This document shows, piece after piece, positions 43,329 through 52,263 of a DNA stretch of 64,000 bases. Both the position numbers and the translations under genes were made by a program. Each line of letters opens with the position of its first letter. The stretch's first letter is position 1. Location: contig CAVVVC010000001.1 in NCBI GenBank assembly GCA_963751595.1, forward strand, positions 930,001 to 994,000, written 5' to 3'. The DNA comes from JAHEGP01 sp963751595 (lineage in GTDB: Bacteria; Pseudomonadota; Gammaproteobacteria; Pseudomonadales; JAHEGP01). The notes under the pieces were generated by a model that had not been told where the DNA came from, did not search any database, and was given only the letters and a program-made list of their open reading frames with translations.

Positions 43329-46105
43329 GGAACTGGTGCCTCAGTCGCCTGACTGAGCGGCTCGAAAATCTGCCAACTGCGCTGGCTGATATGGTTCTTA
43401 CCTTCACGGTGTATGATGGGCACGCAGTAACGCGCCGTTGCCAGCGGTGAAGGTGAAGCAAAAATCAGGGCAAAGCCAAAATCGGCGGCGGTATCGATCA
43501 GGCTCTTTTGATTTCGCGCATCCAGCGCCAGGGCCTCGTCCAGATAGCAGACCGCCTGCACGTTGCGGCGCTTGTCCTGCATCAGATGCAGCATCGCCAG
43601 GCCGGTCACCAGCTTTGCCATGAGGACGGTTCCATTGGACGCGGCACTGTCCAGGTCATCAAACGACTCGGATTCACCATCGATCTTGCCGACGATAAAA
43701 CTCAAGCGAAACAAGTCCGAGACCCGCAGGCCCTGGCGCGCGTTCCCCTCGTCAATCAGAGTCTGCTTGGCTCTATCAAGGGCATCATCATCCAGGACAC
43801 TGCCCTGATCGAACAGCTCGAAGGATTCTCCGCTCTCCACCTGCTCGGCCGTGTTGATCAAAAGCGCCATGGCTTCGACCAGGACGGTTTCATCTTCCGG
43901 CTCGATCTTGAATACCTTGAGATCTGAAAGCTGCCGATGGCTGATCAGCCGATTGAACTCTCGCATTCGACTCTTGAAGGCCCGTAAACCATCGCGCAGT
44001 TCCCGCAAACTGGCCGTTACTGTGACCACCGCGCTGCGAGCCTTCTTTTCCAGGGCTTCCTGTTCACGCGCCAATTGCTGACAAAAGTCGATGATTCTTG
44101 TCAATTCGCCTTCATCATCGCCACTGTACTGATATTTGGTGAGCCCATTCAAATGCAGTTCACCCAGCCCCGATGACAATTGGCGATCCAGTTCCAGGAG
44201 ACGGGAACAGTCTCCCCGGTAAAGAGCCAGGCGCTCAGGCAGATCGGTAAGCGGAAACCTGGATGTCCCCAGCCAGGGGTGGTGCGGCAATTCGCCCAGG
44301 TAACTAAACGTCTCCGCCTCGTCACCGCGCTGATCCCGCCGCTTCCTGATTTCTTCATCCTGGGCTGACAGGCTACGAATTTTATCGCCGACATCATTCC
44401 GCCGTTGCCGCAGACGCTGGTCATAGTGGCTGGACTGCGCCAGCTGCTCGTTGATTTCCTCCAAACGCCGTTCGGCGTCAAGCAGCTGCTCGGCGCGCTC
44501 TTCCGCACCCTGGGTCAATTCCGCCAGCAGGTCAAAATCCTCAAGATCCTGCTCAATCTCACGCACCTGCTGTTCCAGTCGGTTTCCAAGGGTGCGGGCC
44601 GCATCCAGGGCCTCTGCTGCCCGACGCTGCTTTTCCAGATCTGCCTGTTCCTGCTGAAGCTCGACGATGCGGTGTTTGATTTCGGCCTCGCTACGCTGTT
44701 GGTACTGTGGGGACAGGCTATCGAGAGTGATTGTCAGCCCAGGCATAGAAACGGTATGTTGATCGGACTGGCGCAGTAATTCGATCAGCGAGGCCGATGT
44801 CAGCTCAAACTGATCAGCCGCCAGGGTCATAACATCCTGGTTGAACAAGCGATTAAGGCGGTCTGTCTCTGCGGGTTGCAGTTGCGCCGAAAGTTGCCGC
44901 CATAAGTTGTCGGCAAGCGTTGATAGCTCCCGTAAATTTTGCTCCTGTTCTCTTTTATTTCTTTTGATCTCACGTTCAATTGCGGCCGGCTCACGACTGG
45001 ACGCTCGACTGATCAGTACAATCTGTTGATCCCGTTCATCCCTGGCCTCTGTATGCCTGCTTTCCAGCTGTTGCCGGCTCGATATCAACGCAAACTTCCG
45101 CTCCAGTTCAGCGTGTTGCCTCGCTTGTTCCTGACATCGTTGAATGTCACCTTTTAATTTTTCCTGTTGCAAGGTGAGATCGCTGTGCCGATTCAACAAT
45201 TGACGACTTTCAGTCTCGAGTTCTGATTTCTCCCGTTCGTAGCTGGCCATTGTGTCCGTATAATACTGTTGCCACTCGGATAGACCCTGCTCGATCAGGG
45301 GTCTGAATACGATCAATTTGCCGCGTAGTTCCAGCCGTTCATCACGCAGTCTTTCAAGCTCACCAATACGCTGCTTTTGCGACAGAGCAGCTTGATATTG
45401 CTCCCGGTCAGCGTTGACTTCCGCGAATGCCTTGTCCCATTCCTGTTTAAAATCGATGCTGGCGTCGGGTAAGTCACGCCGAAATATTTCCAGCAGGTAA
45501 TCTTTCACGTCACTCGACCGTAATTTGTCCAGCTTCAATGTTCGTGTCAGCACACGCTGAAAGGCCGCCGCATCAGACGTGTGTTCCAACCGAAATACCG
45601 TAAAGTCGGGTTCGTGGCTTGCCCGCTTCCTTCTGACACCATAGAGCAGGTCCACAAAATCAGTCGAGCTATAGCCGAAGACACTTTTACCTGACTCCGC
45701 CAGATGAGACTGAAGCTGCGGCTGACTGACAAGTGCCCCATCGGCTTGGCGGAAATCTTCAATGTTCAGTGACCCTTTATAGGAGAAGTATTCGTAGTCA
45801 TGGCTAACCCCTTTCCCGACGCAGCCCAGAACCAGACTACCGGTCTCAGGCAACATGACTTCGAGTAGAATATAGGCGCTGTTGTTGGGAAAGTAGAAAC
45901 GCCGGCTTTTCTCAGCACTGTGCGCTCCAAAGTCCATGCGACGTCTATCAATGATCAATAGATACTGCAGCGCATTGATCAACGCGGTTTTCCCCGTGTT
46001 ATTGGGCGCAATCAGTGAAACCGAATCATCCAGGGGTAGCTCCGCACGTTGATACCCCGCACTACCCAGTAAAACCAACCGTTGGAATCCGTATCTGAGG
46101 CTCAT
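43325..46105 (-). CDS. jetC: Wadjet JetC/MksB-like SMC ATPase
   Basis: This 926-residue SMC-like ATPase has a Walker A motif PNNTGKT (residues 34-40) and a C-terminal Walker B CYLDEALALD followed by FASPSPL. The ABC-signature region is degenerate (SAASNGTVLMAKLV). Two long coiled-coil arms (about residues 260-375 and 485-600, rich in Gln/Glu/Arg heptads) flank a hinge-like segment. The length is close to MksB and well below MukB. It should form a loop-extruding complex with JetA and JetB that senses small circular DNA. Its ATG overlaps the jetB stop as ATGA. Confidence 0.9.
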   Translation of the reverse strand: MSLRYGFQRLVLLGSAGYQRAELPLDDSVSLIAPNNTGKTALINALQYLLIIDRRRMDFGAHSAEKSRRFYFPNNSAYILLEVMLPETGSLVLGCVGKGVSHDYEYFSYKGSLNIEDFRQADGALVSQPQLQSHLAESGKSVFGYSSTDFVDLLYGVRRKRASHEPDFTVFRLEHTSDAAAFQRVLTRTLKLDKLRSSDVKDYLLEIFRRDLPDASIDFKQEWDKAFAEVNADREQYQAALSQKQRIGELERLRDERLELRGKLIVFRPLIEQGLSEWQQYYTDTMASYEREKSELETESRQLLNRHSDLTLQQEKLKGDIQRCQEQARQHAELERKFALISSRQQLESRHTEARDERDQQIVLISRASSREPAAIEREIKRNKREQEQNLRELSTLADNLWRQLSAQLQPAETDRLNRLFNQDVMTLAADQFELTSASLIELLRQSDQHTVSMPGLTITLDSLSPQYQQRSEAEIKHRIVELQQEQADLEKQRRAAEALDAARTLGNRLEQQVREIEQDLEDFDLLAELTQGAEERAEQLLDAERRLEEINEQLAQSSHYDQRLRQRRNDVGDKIRSLSAQDEEIRKRRDQRGDEAETFSYLGELPHHPWLGTSRFPLTDLPERLALYRGDCSRLLELDRQLSSGLGELHLNGLTKYQYSGDDEGELTRIIDFCQQLAREQEALEKKARSAVVTVTASLRELRDGLRAFKSRMREFNRLISHRQLSDLKVFKIEPEDETVLVEAMALLINTAEQVESGESFELFDQGSVLDDDALDRAKQTLIDEGNARQGLRVSDLFRLSFIVGKIDGESESFDDLDSAASNGTVLMAKLVTGLAMLHLMQDKRRNVQAVCYLDEALALDARNQKSLIDTAADFGFALIFASPSPLATARYCVPIIHREGKNHISQRSWQIFEPLSQATEAPVP

Positions 46106-46689
46106 TCACCCTCCTGTGAAGCCACTTCATCGTCATTCAGCCAGTCGGTGGCCTGCTCGTCTGCCCTGCTCTGAGCCAGCTCCTCGAAATGGTCCAGGTA
46201 ACGACAAACGGCAGGAAGTAAACGCCAGTGCCCGGCGTCCTTTACGGCGAAGCCATAGCGCTCCGCAGTGGCCAAAAGGGAGAGAAGTGCGCTGATATCC
46301 ATATCTTCCGCTACGAGTAGATCGCGATTTTTCTCATAGACATCATCGATGAATCCATTGTCGATTCGCCAGTCTGAAAAGCGCAACAGTGGCTTCCCCG
46401 CATCCGCCTGAAACTCAAACAGCACCATGAAAAGCAACGCCAACTGCCGGCTTGTTTTGCTGGTATTCGCGCTTCCATCGTCAGTGTTGAACCAGGCGAA
46501 ACCCCGGGCATCGAACGCCAGCTCAAAGCCCAGGCTGTTGAACAACGATGTATACGCGTCCTGCTCTCGCTCCAGTTCTGCCCACAGCGCCGGCTCAGAC
46601 ATCCGGTTAAGATGTTTACCGCTATTCAACCAGCGAAAGAGAATGGCGAGGTTTGGCAATTGGCCAAGGTGAATGTGATGCGAGCTCAT
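46102..46689 (-). CDS. jetB: Wadjet JetB/MukE-like subunit
   Basis: This 195-residue acidic protein sits in the position and size class of JetB/MukE, which binds the kleisin as a tandem winged-helix KITE subunit. The sequence (GFELAFDARGFAWFNTDDGSA, LLFMVLFEFQADAGKP, ALLSLLATAERYGFAVK) fits the MksE/JetB pattern, but sequence alone is weak and gene order carries much of the call. Both ends overlap neighbours by four bases. Confidence 0.82.
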   Translation of the reverse strand: MSSHHIHLGQLPNLAILFRWLNSGKHLNRMSEPALWAELEREQDAYTSLFNSLGFELAFDARGFAWFNTDDGSANTSKTSRQLALLFMVLFEFQADAGKPLLRFSDWRIDNGFIDDVYEKNRDLLVAEDMDISALLSLLATAERYGFAVKDAGHWRLLPAVCRYLDHFEELAQSRADEQATDWLNDDEVASQEGE

Positions 46690-47942
46690 AATGGTGACAA
46701 CATATGCGGGTAATGGTACACGCGCACCTCATTCAGATCGGTAGCAGAAGAGACAGAGCCTTGCTCGCTCTGCCAATCTGGATTTCGGACGAATTCATGA
46801 TATAGCCTAAGCAGCACAGCATCCGGAAGATCGCCGTAGTGTTGCATGAGCCAATGCAGTAAATGCTCGACTGGCAGCGATGTCGACAGGTGTTCTCTCA
46901 AAGCCTGCTCGTCAACCCAATCAACGGCATCGGTTTTTTCAGCTTCAATCTCCTCCGGAAACGCCTGCACCTGCGGACAGAATTGCATCGCTTCGACCAT
47001 GATGTCGAGAATATCATCTCCGACAGACACGCGGCGTGGCCTCTCCGCTCGCCATACAGGGTATTTGGGCTTTCCTGCGCGAACGGGTAATGCGTGGCGC
47101 AGTCCCTTTTTTCGCACCTCACCCAGCAGATTGCTGATGGCGGAAGACAGGACGTTGTGTTGACGCAGTTCTTCGCGCAACGGCAATAAGGTGTCGGCGC
47201 ACTGTAACGCCACCACACGACCTGTACGCCGTAACTCTTTTGCCTGGTAAGCGACCTGTCGCAACTGCAAGCGATGGCTGTACAGGGCTCCCTGAATCGT
47301 CAACTGCCAGGCGGCGTGATCCAGGGACTGCTCAGCAAATTCCAGGTAGCGGTAAAATGTCCCGCTGGCACCGGTATCCATCATTTCGTTCATCGGCTCA
47401 ACGTAGTGATCGTAGGCGTCCAGAACTTTACGGTAACGCCGGGCCAGGGGCATGCTGCTATCGGCGGATTTCGCCTGATCGGCCAGTTCCAGAATTGCGT
47501 GGCGGTCTTGATTCAGTTGCTGATTGATCTGCCTCAATAGCTCTGACAATCGCGCCGCGGCTGTTCGTAACTGATCCGAGTGACCGTTCTCAATACCGTC
47601 GTTGAGGTCGCGGGTTGCATCCCGGATGGCTTCCACCCTGGCCTGTAAAACTGAGGACAGGCCAAGCTCATGCTCCCGCGTCAAACCACGGGCGAACTCG
47701 AGCACCAATGGATTGAGCTGTAACTCGCCCGAGCGAGGAAGGTATTGCACGATGTCCGCATTGGATAGCGAGCGCAGCACGGCTGAACGCTCCTCTGTCG
47801 ATAGCTCGGTGGCAGCTTTTCCCACGGCAGCCAGAATTTGATCTTCGCTGAAGGAAGGTACCTCACGACTGGCCCGAGTGAGCATTTCCACAACATCCCA
47901 ATGTTTATGCAGGTAAAACAGTAAGCTCTTGGGGTTTGCCAT
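46686..47942 (-). CDS. jetA: Wadjet JetA/MukF-like kleisin subunit
   Basis: This 418-residue protein begins with a winged-helix-like region (residues ~1-85, SEDQILAAVGKAATEL and NADIVQYLPRSGEL). A long helical middle of ~90-250 follows, with many Gln/Arg heptads, and then a C-terminal domain ending in a Trp/His-rich stretch. This is the layout of MukF/JetA kleisins that bridge the SMC heads. It is the first gene of the operon; AGGAGA precedes ATG 47942. Confidence 0.82.
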   Translation of the reverse strand: MANPKSLLFYLHKHWDVVEMLTRASREVPSFSEDQILAAVGKAATELSTEERSAVLRSLSNADIVQYLPRSGELQLNPLVLEFARGLTREHELGLSSVLQARVEAIRDATRDLNDGIENGHSDQLRTAAARLSELLRQINQQLNQDRHAILELADQAKSADSSMPLARRYRKVLDAYDHYVEPMNEMMDTGASGTFYRYLEFAEQSLDHAAWQLTIQGALYSHRLQLRQVAYQAKELRRTGRVVALQCADTLLPLREELRQHNVLSSAISNLLGEVRKKGLRHALPVRAGKPKYPVWRAERPRRVSVGDDILDIMVEAMQFCPQVQAFPEEIEAEKTDAVDWVDEQALREHLSTSLPVEHLLHWLMQHYGDLPDAVLLRLYHEFVRNPDWQSEQGSVSSATDLNEVRVYHYPHMLSPL

Positions 47943-47998
47943 CCCGGCTATTTCTCCTGAAAATCAAAACACATTCCCGCTCACTCTCGACAGAGATC

Positions 47999-48004
47999 AT
48001 TGTA
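47999..48004 (-). promoter_or_regulatory. candidate -10 of the jetABCD operon
   Basis: TACAAT on the minus strand lies 57 bp before the jetA ATG; a 3/6 -35 (GTGAGC, 48023-48028) is 18 bp upstream. Weak evidence. Confidence 0.3.
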
Positions 48005-48224
48005 CTTTAGCGAGGCTCTCAGGCTCACTTTCGCATTCATTGATCCAGTCTTCTCCCCGCGCAACGCCTATTGTGCCCATAAATCGAACAGAAATTGGCA
48101 TCGAATACAGTAGGCAACTTAGCGTTATGCCATTCGTAGAACAAAGCCTACCGTCGTATTGCCCTCGATGAATCCACGAATTACGAATATGCCTGGGCGC
48201 ATCCCGACTGGCCTTGACCAGGCG

Positions 48225-48695
48225 CTACCTTTTGATGCGGGGGTCGAACGGGAAGCTCATCGGGTCGCCGTAGTGTATTTGGACGAAATCAGGGTGGAGC
48301 GGGTTGATCAGCACATTGTAGTGTTCCGGCACGACCACGGATGGCACCATAAGGCCAAGAGTAATTTTGGACTTCAGCCACAAATCACCCACTGAACGTG
48401 AAACCAGCGGCTCTGCCGTGGTTTCGTCCCAGCCGAGTGGCAGGTCAGCTGGGGTTAGCTTCATGACCAGATCGTCAGCTATATCGACCTCGATCACTTT
48501 ATAGGCAGGGATTAGTGTGGACTTGAGCAAGCTGACAGCGATCTCCAGCGTGGCAAGCGGTGTTGATGTTGCCGTGTAAACAATGCGACGCCCTTTGTTG
48601 TGCCAACGGGCACTACCGTGCAAGCCGCCCTCGCCGGACATGGCCTCGTCAGCCGTTTTTGCGTGCTCGGATTTGCTGATTCGGTACAGCCGCAT
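48225..48695 (-). CDS. RES-domain toxin
   Basis: This 156-residue RES toxin carries the family pattern: Arg in LYRIS, GSARWHNKGRRIVYTATS, and PSVVVPEHYNVLINP with the conserved Ser. RES toxins degrade NAD+, directly or by ADP-ribosyl transfer. Its ATG (48693-48695) shares one base with the TGA of the antitoxin gene (TGATG), the normal antitoxin-first order. It lies downstream of the antitoxin and upstream of the Wadjet operon on the same strand. Confidence 0.92.
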   Translation of the reverse strand: MRLYRISKSEHAKTADEAMSGEGGLHGSARWHNKGRRIVYTATSTPLATLEIAVSLLKSTLIPAYKVIEVDIADDLVMKLTPADLPLGWDETTAEPLVSRSVGDLWLKSKITLGLMVPSVVVPEHYNVLINPLHPDFVQIHYGDPMSFPFDPRIKR

Positions 48696-49222
48696 CAGCT
48701 AAACATACCGTACTCAAGGCTGACAATAAGATCCTCTACTCTGCGTGCACCAGCTTCCGTTGTGGCGGTCTCCAAGGGGGTCGCACCGCCCAGAGCGGGT
48801 GAAGATGAAGCCAGCCATTCTCGGGCGTCCTCCTCCCTTCCCTCCATGAGTTGGGTCGCCAGACCGAGTAGGTACGCGTATCTAACCACTCGGTCAGACT
48901 CGTCGACTGATAACGCCATCTGTTCTTTTAATCGTCTGCGCATGGTTGAGTCGGACATGCCAACATAGACGGTGAAGAAGGTTTTCATTTCAACACCTAT
49001 ATGCCCGGCAAGAGTTTTTCCGGCTGCCAGGGGCAGGCCGGACTTCACCAGCTCGATAATATTGAAGCTCTGGTTCTTTGGTGGGCGGAGGCCGAGATAG
49101 CGCTGGTAGACATCCTGTGCCTCGGACCGTACCTGGTTCAGGGCATTGTTTGTCAGGCTGTCAATGAACGCAGCACGACGCTCTTCGTCCGACCCTTTTT
49201 TAAGCCCCACAGAAATACTCAT
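48695..49222 (-). CDS. Xre/MbcA/ParS-type antitoxin
   Basis: This 175-residue antitoxin has an N-terminal DNA-binding region (SVDESDRVVRYAYLLGLATQL and STMRRRLKEQMALS belong to its helical core) and the C-terminal MbcA/ParS toxin-binding segment AREWLASSSPALGGATPLE, which normally plugs the RES active site. I start it at ATG 49222 with GGGAGACC upstream; a longer frame from 49288 would read through the promoter. It should repress its own promoter together with the toxin. Confidence 0.9.
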   Translation of the reverse strand: MSISVGLKKGSDEERRAAFIDSLTNNALNQVRSEAQDVYQRYLGLRPPKNQSFNIIELVKSGLPLAAGKTLAGHIGVEMKTFFTVYVGMSDSTMRRRLKEQMALSVDESDRVVRYAYLLGLATQLMEGREEDAREWLASSSPALGGATPLETATTEAGARRVEDLIVSLEYGMFS

Positions 49223-49245
49223 AGTTGGTCTCCCTGGCGTGGACT

Positions 49246-49278
49246 GTTCATATGACGAAACAATTTCGTCATATGAAC
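49246..49278. promoter_or_regulatory. perfect inverted-repeat operator of the Xre-RES pair
   Basis: A perfect 15-bp inverted repeat (GTTCATATGACGAAA, spacer CAA, TTTCGTCATATGAAC) lies 24-56 bp before the antitoxin ATG. Each arm contains the self-palindrome TCATATGA; the two centres are 21 bp apart, two helical turns, so two repressor dimers could sit on one face of the DNA. Confidence 0.8.
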
Positions 49279-49287
49279 ATTGTAGCA
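49279..49287 (-). promoter_or_regulatory. extended -10 of the Xre-RES promoter
   Basis: On the minus strand TGCTACAAT is an extended -10. The predicted start (~49272) falls inside the inverted repeat, so bound repressor would block initiation. The -35 is weak. Confidence 0.5.
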
Positions 49288-49568
49288 TGGTGTTTGATGA
49301 TACTTACAGCTATCACGGCCACTTCCAACACGGGGTACCGTGGACATTCGACCATGCGGTAAGTCGCTTAAGACAATGGAGCGATTCGGCGGCATAGGAG
49401 CGAGAATAAACGGTGGGATAACCCACTCTTTGACCTGTCTCCGTAAATATATTGGCCAGGGCCGGATCTTTCAGTTCGCGGTCCAACACAGGCCGTTTGG
49501 GAATCCCCCGTTGCCCTCGTTCAAAGCGGGCGATCGCGCGCTCATTGCCATACATGGATCCCCCCTTG
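49288..49568. other. intergenic stretch at right edge of the defence island
   Basis: No recognisable gene lies here. An open frame of 80 codons (49555 to 49313, minus strand) has no family resemblance and no ribosome binding site that I would trust. The stretch could include island-boundary sequence, but I see no integrase, direct repeat or tRNA end. Confidence 0.5.
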
Positions 49569-50777
49569 TTAGTGCCGCAGCACGAAGACGGTTTCCAGCA
49601 CCGGCTGCCCGCTTTGGGTACAGGTGAGCCGACGGGTTTTCACCGTACCGGGTTTCGAAGCGGACGCCATCTGGTACATGGGGATAAACAGGCGGCCGCT
49701 GCTGGCGGGTACGTCCACCGAGTGGGGAATCGGAGGCGGCTGCTCACCGCTGTCGGTGCCCACCCGCTTCGATTCGTCGGGATTGCCGTGTTCATCCAGG
49801 GTGGTCATGCTCAGCTGCAAATCCTCGGGCGAATCGGCGCTGGCGATCACCTTGCTGAACAGGCCGAGCAACTGGCCCATTCCATCGTCCTCCGCCGGAC
49901 CACCGGAGGCGGCATTGCGTTCGGCAATGGCATCGCCCCCCAGCTTGATCAGGTCGCCGATAAAATCGCCATCCCCGCCGCGCGTCGAAGTGCTGCACTC
50001 CAGCGGCGCACCCGGTCTGGCGTTGCTGTAGTCAAACTCCATGCCAAAGCGGGTGCAGGGTGCCCCGGCGCAGGTCTCCTCCCCTCCCACCTCAATCGCG
50101 AGAGACTGCTCGCACACCCTTTGTTCGCCGTCGCAGAGCGGACCTGCGCGCAGGCCGCTGATCTGCATCGAGCCGCCTTTAGCGCCGGCATAAGTATCGA
50201 AAATGGCATCCACGGGGCGCCCGTCCCGGGGCCCGACACAGGGTGCATCCGCGCCGCACTGGCGGATTGCGCCCGGCGGGCAGCGGTACACGGGCTCAGG
50301 GTCGGAAGGGGCATGGTGGGTATACTCGAAGGTGATCTCTCCATCATAGGGGCCCTTGCCCAGCAGCCACGGCGTCACGTTCTCGAAGCCGTATTGCTCC
50401 ATCACCATGGCATCGCACTGGGTCTGGCAATCCTTTGATGCCGTCTTTGTCAGCAGGCAGTTATCGAGACAGTTGTCATGCTCGCGACAGCCCTGGTGGG
50501 TGCCGCAGGTGAAGGCCTCGATACGGCGCAACTGTGATTCACCGACGCACTCGAAACTGACTTCGACAGAGCAGCTGGCGGGGCAACCGCCGCCGCAGGC
50601 GCCGCGACACTGGTTTGCCCCCATGCCCACATCGGGGCCAAATTGATTGCGAACGGTAGCGCCTGCCTCGGCGGAAGCATGGGCACTGCCCGGGTAAAGC
50701 GATAACCCCAGTGTCAGTGTCAGTGCCAGCGCCAGCGCCAGTACCCGATTCAAAGTGCTTGATAGGAACGTGTTCAT
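49569..50777 (-). CDS. secreted Cys-rich protein with phospholipase A2-like motif
   Basis: This 402-residue exported protein starts at ATG 50777 with a long signal peptide built on a Leu-Ala/Leu-Thr repeat (RVLALALALTLTLGLSL). The mature part has more than 15 cysteines. A segment CGTHQGCREHDNCLDNC contains the HDNC core and Cys spacing typical of the phospholipase A2 active-site helix, where His is catalytic and Asp binds Ca2+. The calcium loop upstream is not clear, so activity is uncertain. The C-terminal ~180 residues are low-Cys and unknown. Family not otherwise recognised. Confidence 0.75.
   Translation of the reverse strand: MNTFLSSTLNRVLALALALTLTLGLSLYPGSAHASAEAGATVRNQFGPDVGMGANQCRGACGGGCPASCSVEVSFECVGESQLRRIEAFTCGTHQGCREHDNCLDNCLLTKTASKDCQTQCDAMVMEQYGFENVTPWLLGKGPYDGEITFEYTHHAPSDPEPVYRCPPGAIRQCGADAPCVGPRDGRPVDAIFDTYAGAKGGSMQISGLRAGPLCDGEQRVCEQSLAIEVGGEETCAGAPCTRFGMEFDYSNARPGAPLECSTSTRGGDGDFIGDLIKLGGDAIAERNAASGGPAEDDGMGQLLGLFSKVIASADSPEDLQLSMTTLDEHGNPDESKRVGTDSGEQPPPIPHSVDVPASSGRLFIPMYQMASASKPGTVKTRRLTCTQSGQPVLETVFVLRH
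50711..50740. repeat. hexanucleotide repeat in a signal-peptide coding region
   Basis: Five near-identical 6-bp units (GTGTCA x2, GTGCCA, GCGCCA x2) encode alternating Leu-Ala/Leu-Thr pairs of the signal-peptide core. Unit gain or loss keeps the reading frame. Confidence 0.75.
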
Positions 50778-50989
50778 GGCCGATACCTCGTATCCAGGAT
50801 ACAGGAAACCCACACACTTTTGCCGACTACACTGCGCCTATTCTCCTCGTTTTTCCGCAAAAAGGAAGCGATTTGGCCGGGTCGGCCCCTGGGGCCGTTT
50901 CCACCGATCGCAACTGCTACCTTTACCCGGCGCTTTGCCTTTCGCGCCGGAATCGTGGCCCGGGCATTGTCTGGCCGCAGTCCGGCCTT

Positions 50990-52036
50990 TCACTTGCGCG
51001 CCTCGAGTATGATATTGAAGGGCGTCTCGGCCACGCGACAGATCGAGCTGAAACCCGCATCTTCCAGCACCTGGGACAGGCGGCCTTCTCCTGCCTGGGC
51101 ACCCAGGCCCAGCCCCACGTGCTGTGAACGGGAGCAAGGGGTGCATATCGCAGTAGACGCCGCGTAGTAGAGGCGGCTGACCGGGTTGATATTGTCAGCG
51201 ACACTATCTGCGGCAGCCGGCTCAACCAGCAGCAGTCGACCATCGGCTTTCAACCGGGTACCGGCATGATGCGCAGCGCCCACCGGATCTCCCATATCGT
51301 GGAGGCAGTCCATAAAACAGATCAGGTCGTACTCGGGGCCGCTGTAAGACTGTGCGTCGCAGGTTTCGAAGCGGCAGTTAGCGATCGACCCGGCCTCCCC
51401 TGCCCTCGTCCTGGCCACGGCGATACTGGGCGCATGGCTGTCGAAGCCGACAAATTCGCTGTTACCAAAGGCCTGTGCCATGGCAATGGTCGACGCACCA
51501 TGGCCGCAGCCGATATCTGCCACCCGGGCACCCGTTTCCAGTTTTTCACTCAAACCCTCACAGGCGCCGATCCAGTCCGAAACCAGAAAATTCCGGTAGC
51601 CGGGGCGAAACATCGATTCGCTGCCGCAGAACAGGCTGTGATGCTGCTCTCCCCAGGGAATGCCTCCTCCACTTTCGAATACTTCCATGAGTTTGTCGCG
51701 ACCGTGCCACATGGCTGCCGCCACCTCCATTGCAGGTGCCAAAAAGACCGGGCTATCGACGTCGACCAGCACGGGGATGTGGGCATCGGGCAAGGAGTAG
51801 GTGTTGCTGGCCCGGGTATAATCGAGGTAACCGCCGGCAACCTGGTTGTTGAGCCACTCCCGCAGATAGCGCTCGGTAAGGCCGGTTTTTTCAGCAAGTT
51901 GTTGCGAGCTCAATTCACCGGCGCCGGCCATCGCCGCGTAGAGCCCCAGCCTGTGGCCAATATTGGTCATCACGCCGGATGTGGTGGCACTGATGTCATT
52001 GAGTACTTTTCCGGTAAAAGCTTCGGTGGTATTCAT
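50990..52036 (-). CDS. winged-helix SAM-dependent methyltransferase (Rv2258c-like)
   Basis: This 348-residue protein has an N-terminal winged-helix dimerisation region (LSSQQLAEKTGLTERYLREWLN, YSLPDAH) and a class I methyltransferase core with VADIGCGHGASTIAMA. CFMDCLHDMGDP forms motif IV. The layout matches the Rv2258c-like group annotated as methyltransferases or regulators. A short insert rich in Cys (AICTPCSRSQH) is present. ATG 52036 follows GGGG. The methyl acceptor is unknown. Confidence 0.87.
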   Translation of the reverse strand: MNTTEAFTGKVLNDISATTSGVMTNIGHRLGLYAAMAGAGELSSQQLAEKTGLTERYLREWLNNQVAGGYLDYTRASNTYSLPDAHIPVLVDVDSPVFLAPAMEVAAAMWHGRDKLMEVFESGGGIPWGEQHHSLFCGSESMFRPGYRNFLVSDWIGACEGLSEKLETGARVADIGCGHGASTIAMAQAFGNSEFVGFDSHAPSIAVARTRAGEAGSIANCRFETCDAQSYSGPEYDLICFMDCLHDMGDPVGAAHHAGTRLKADGRLLLVEPAAADSVADNINPVSRLYYAASTAICTPCSRSQHVGLGLGAQAGEGRLSQVLEDAGFSSICRVAETPFNIILEARK

Positions 52037-52263
52037 GATCGATCCCCTGCTGTGGGTAATGGCAAACCCCCTTGGTTCAGCCTGTATCAAAAGGTATGGG
52101 AATCTGCTCCGGCTTGATTGGAGAAAGCATGGAGAAACTCTGGTTTTTTGCCGAAGTGGGGCGCTGCCGCCTTCCCCCAACGATTTCCTAATTTACGCGT
52201 CAAACTGGTATGCTAAATCCGGGCGGTCGCGTTTGAGCAGGCTTTTGCTATGGAGATAGCTGA

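Noticed and set aside
48115..48132. AACTTAGCGTTATGCC, reminiscent of an integron attC end
   Set aside because: Core does not match GTTRRRY and no matching partner or integrase is present.
49313..49555. 80-codon open frame on the minus strand
   Set aside because: No family resemblance, no Shine-Dalgarno, and close to the TA promoter; could be a remnant but nothing supports it.
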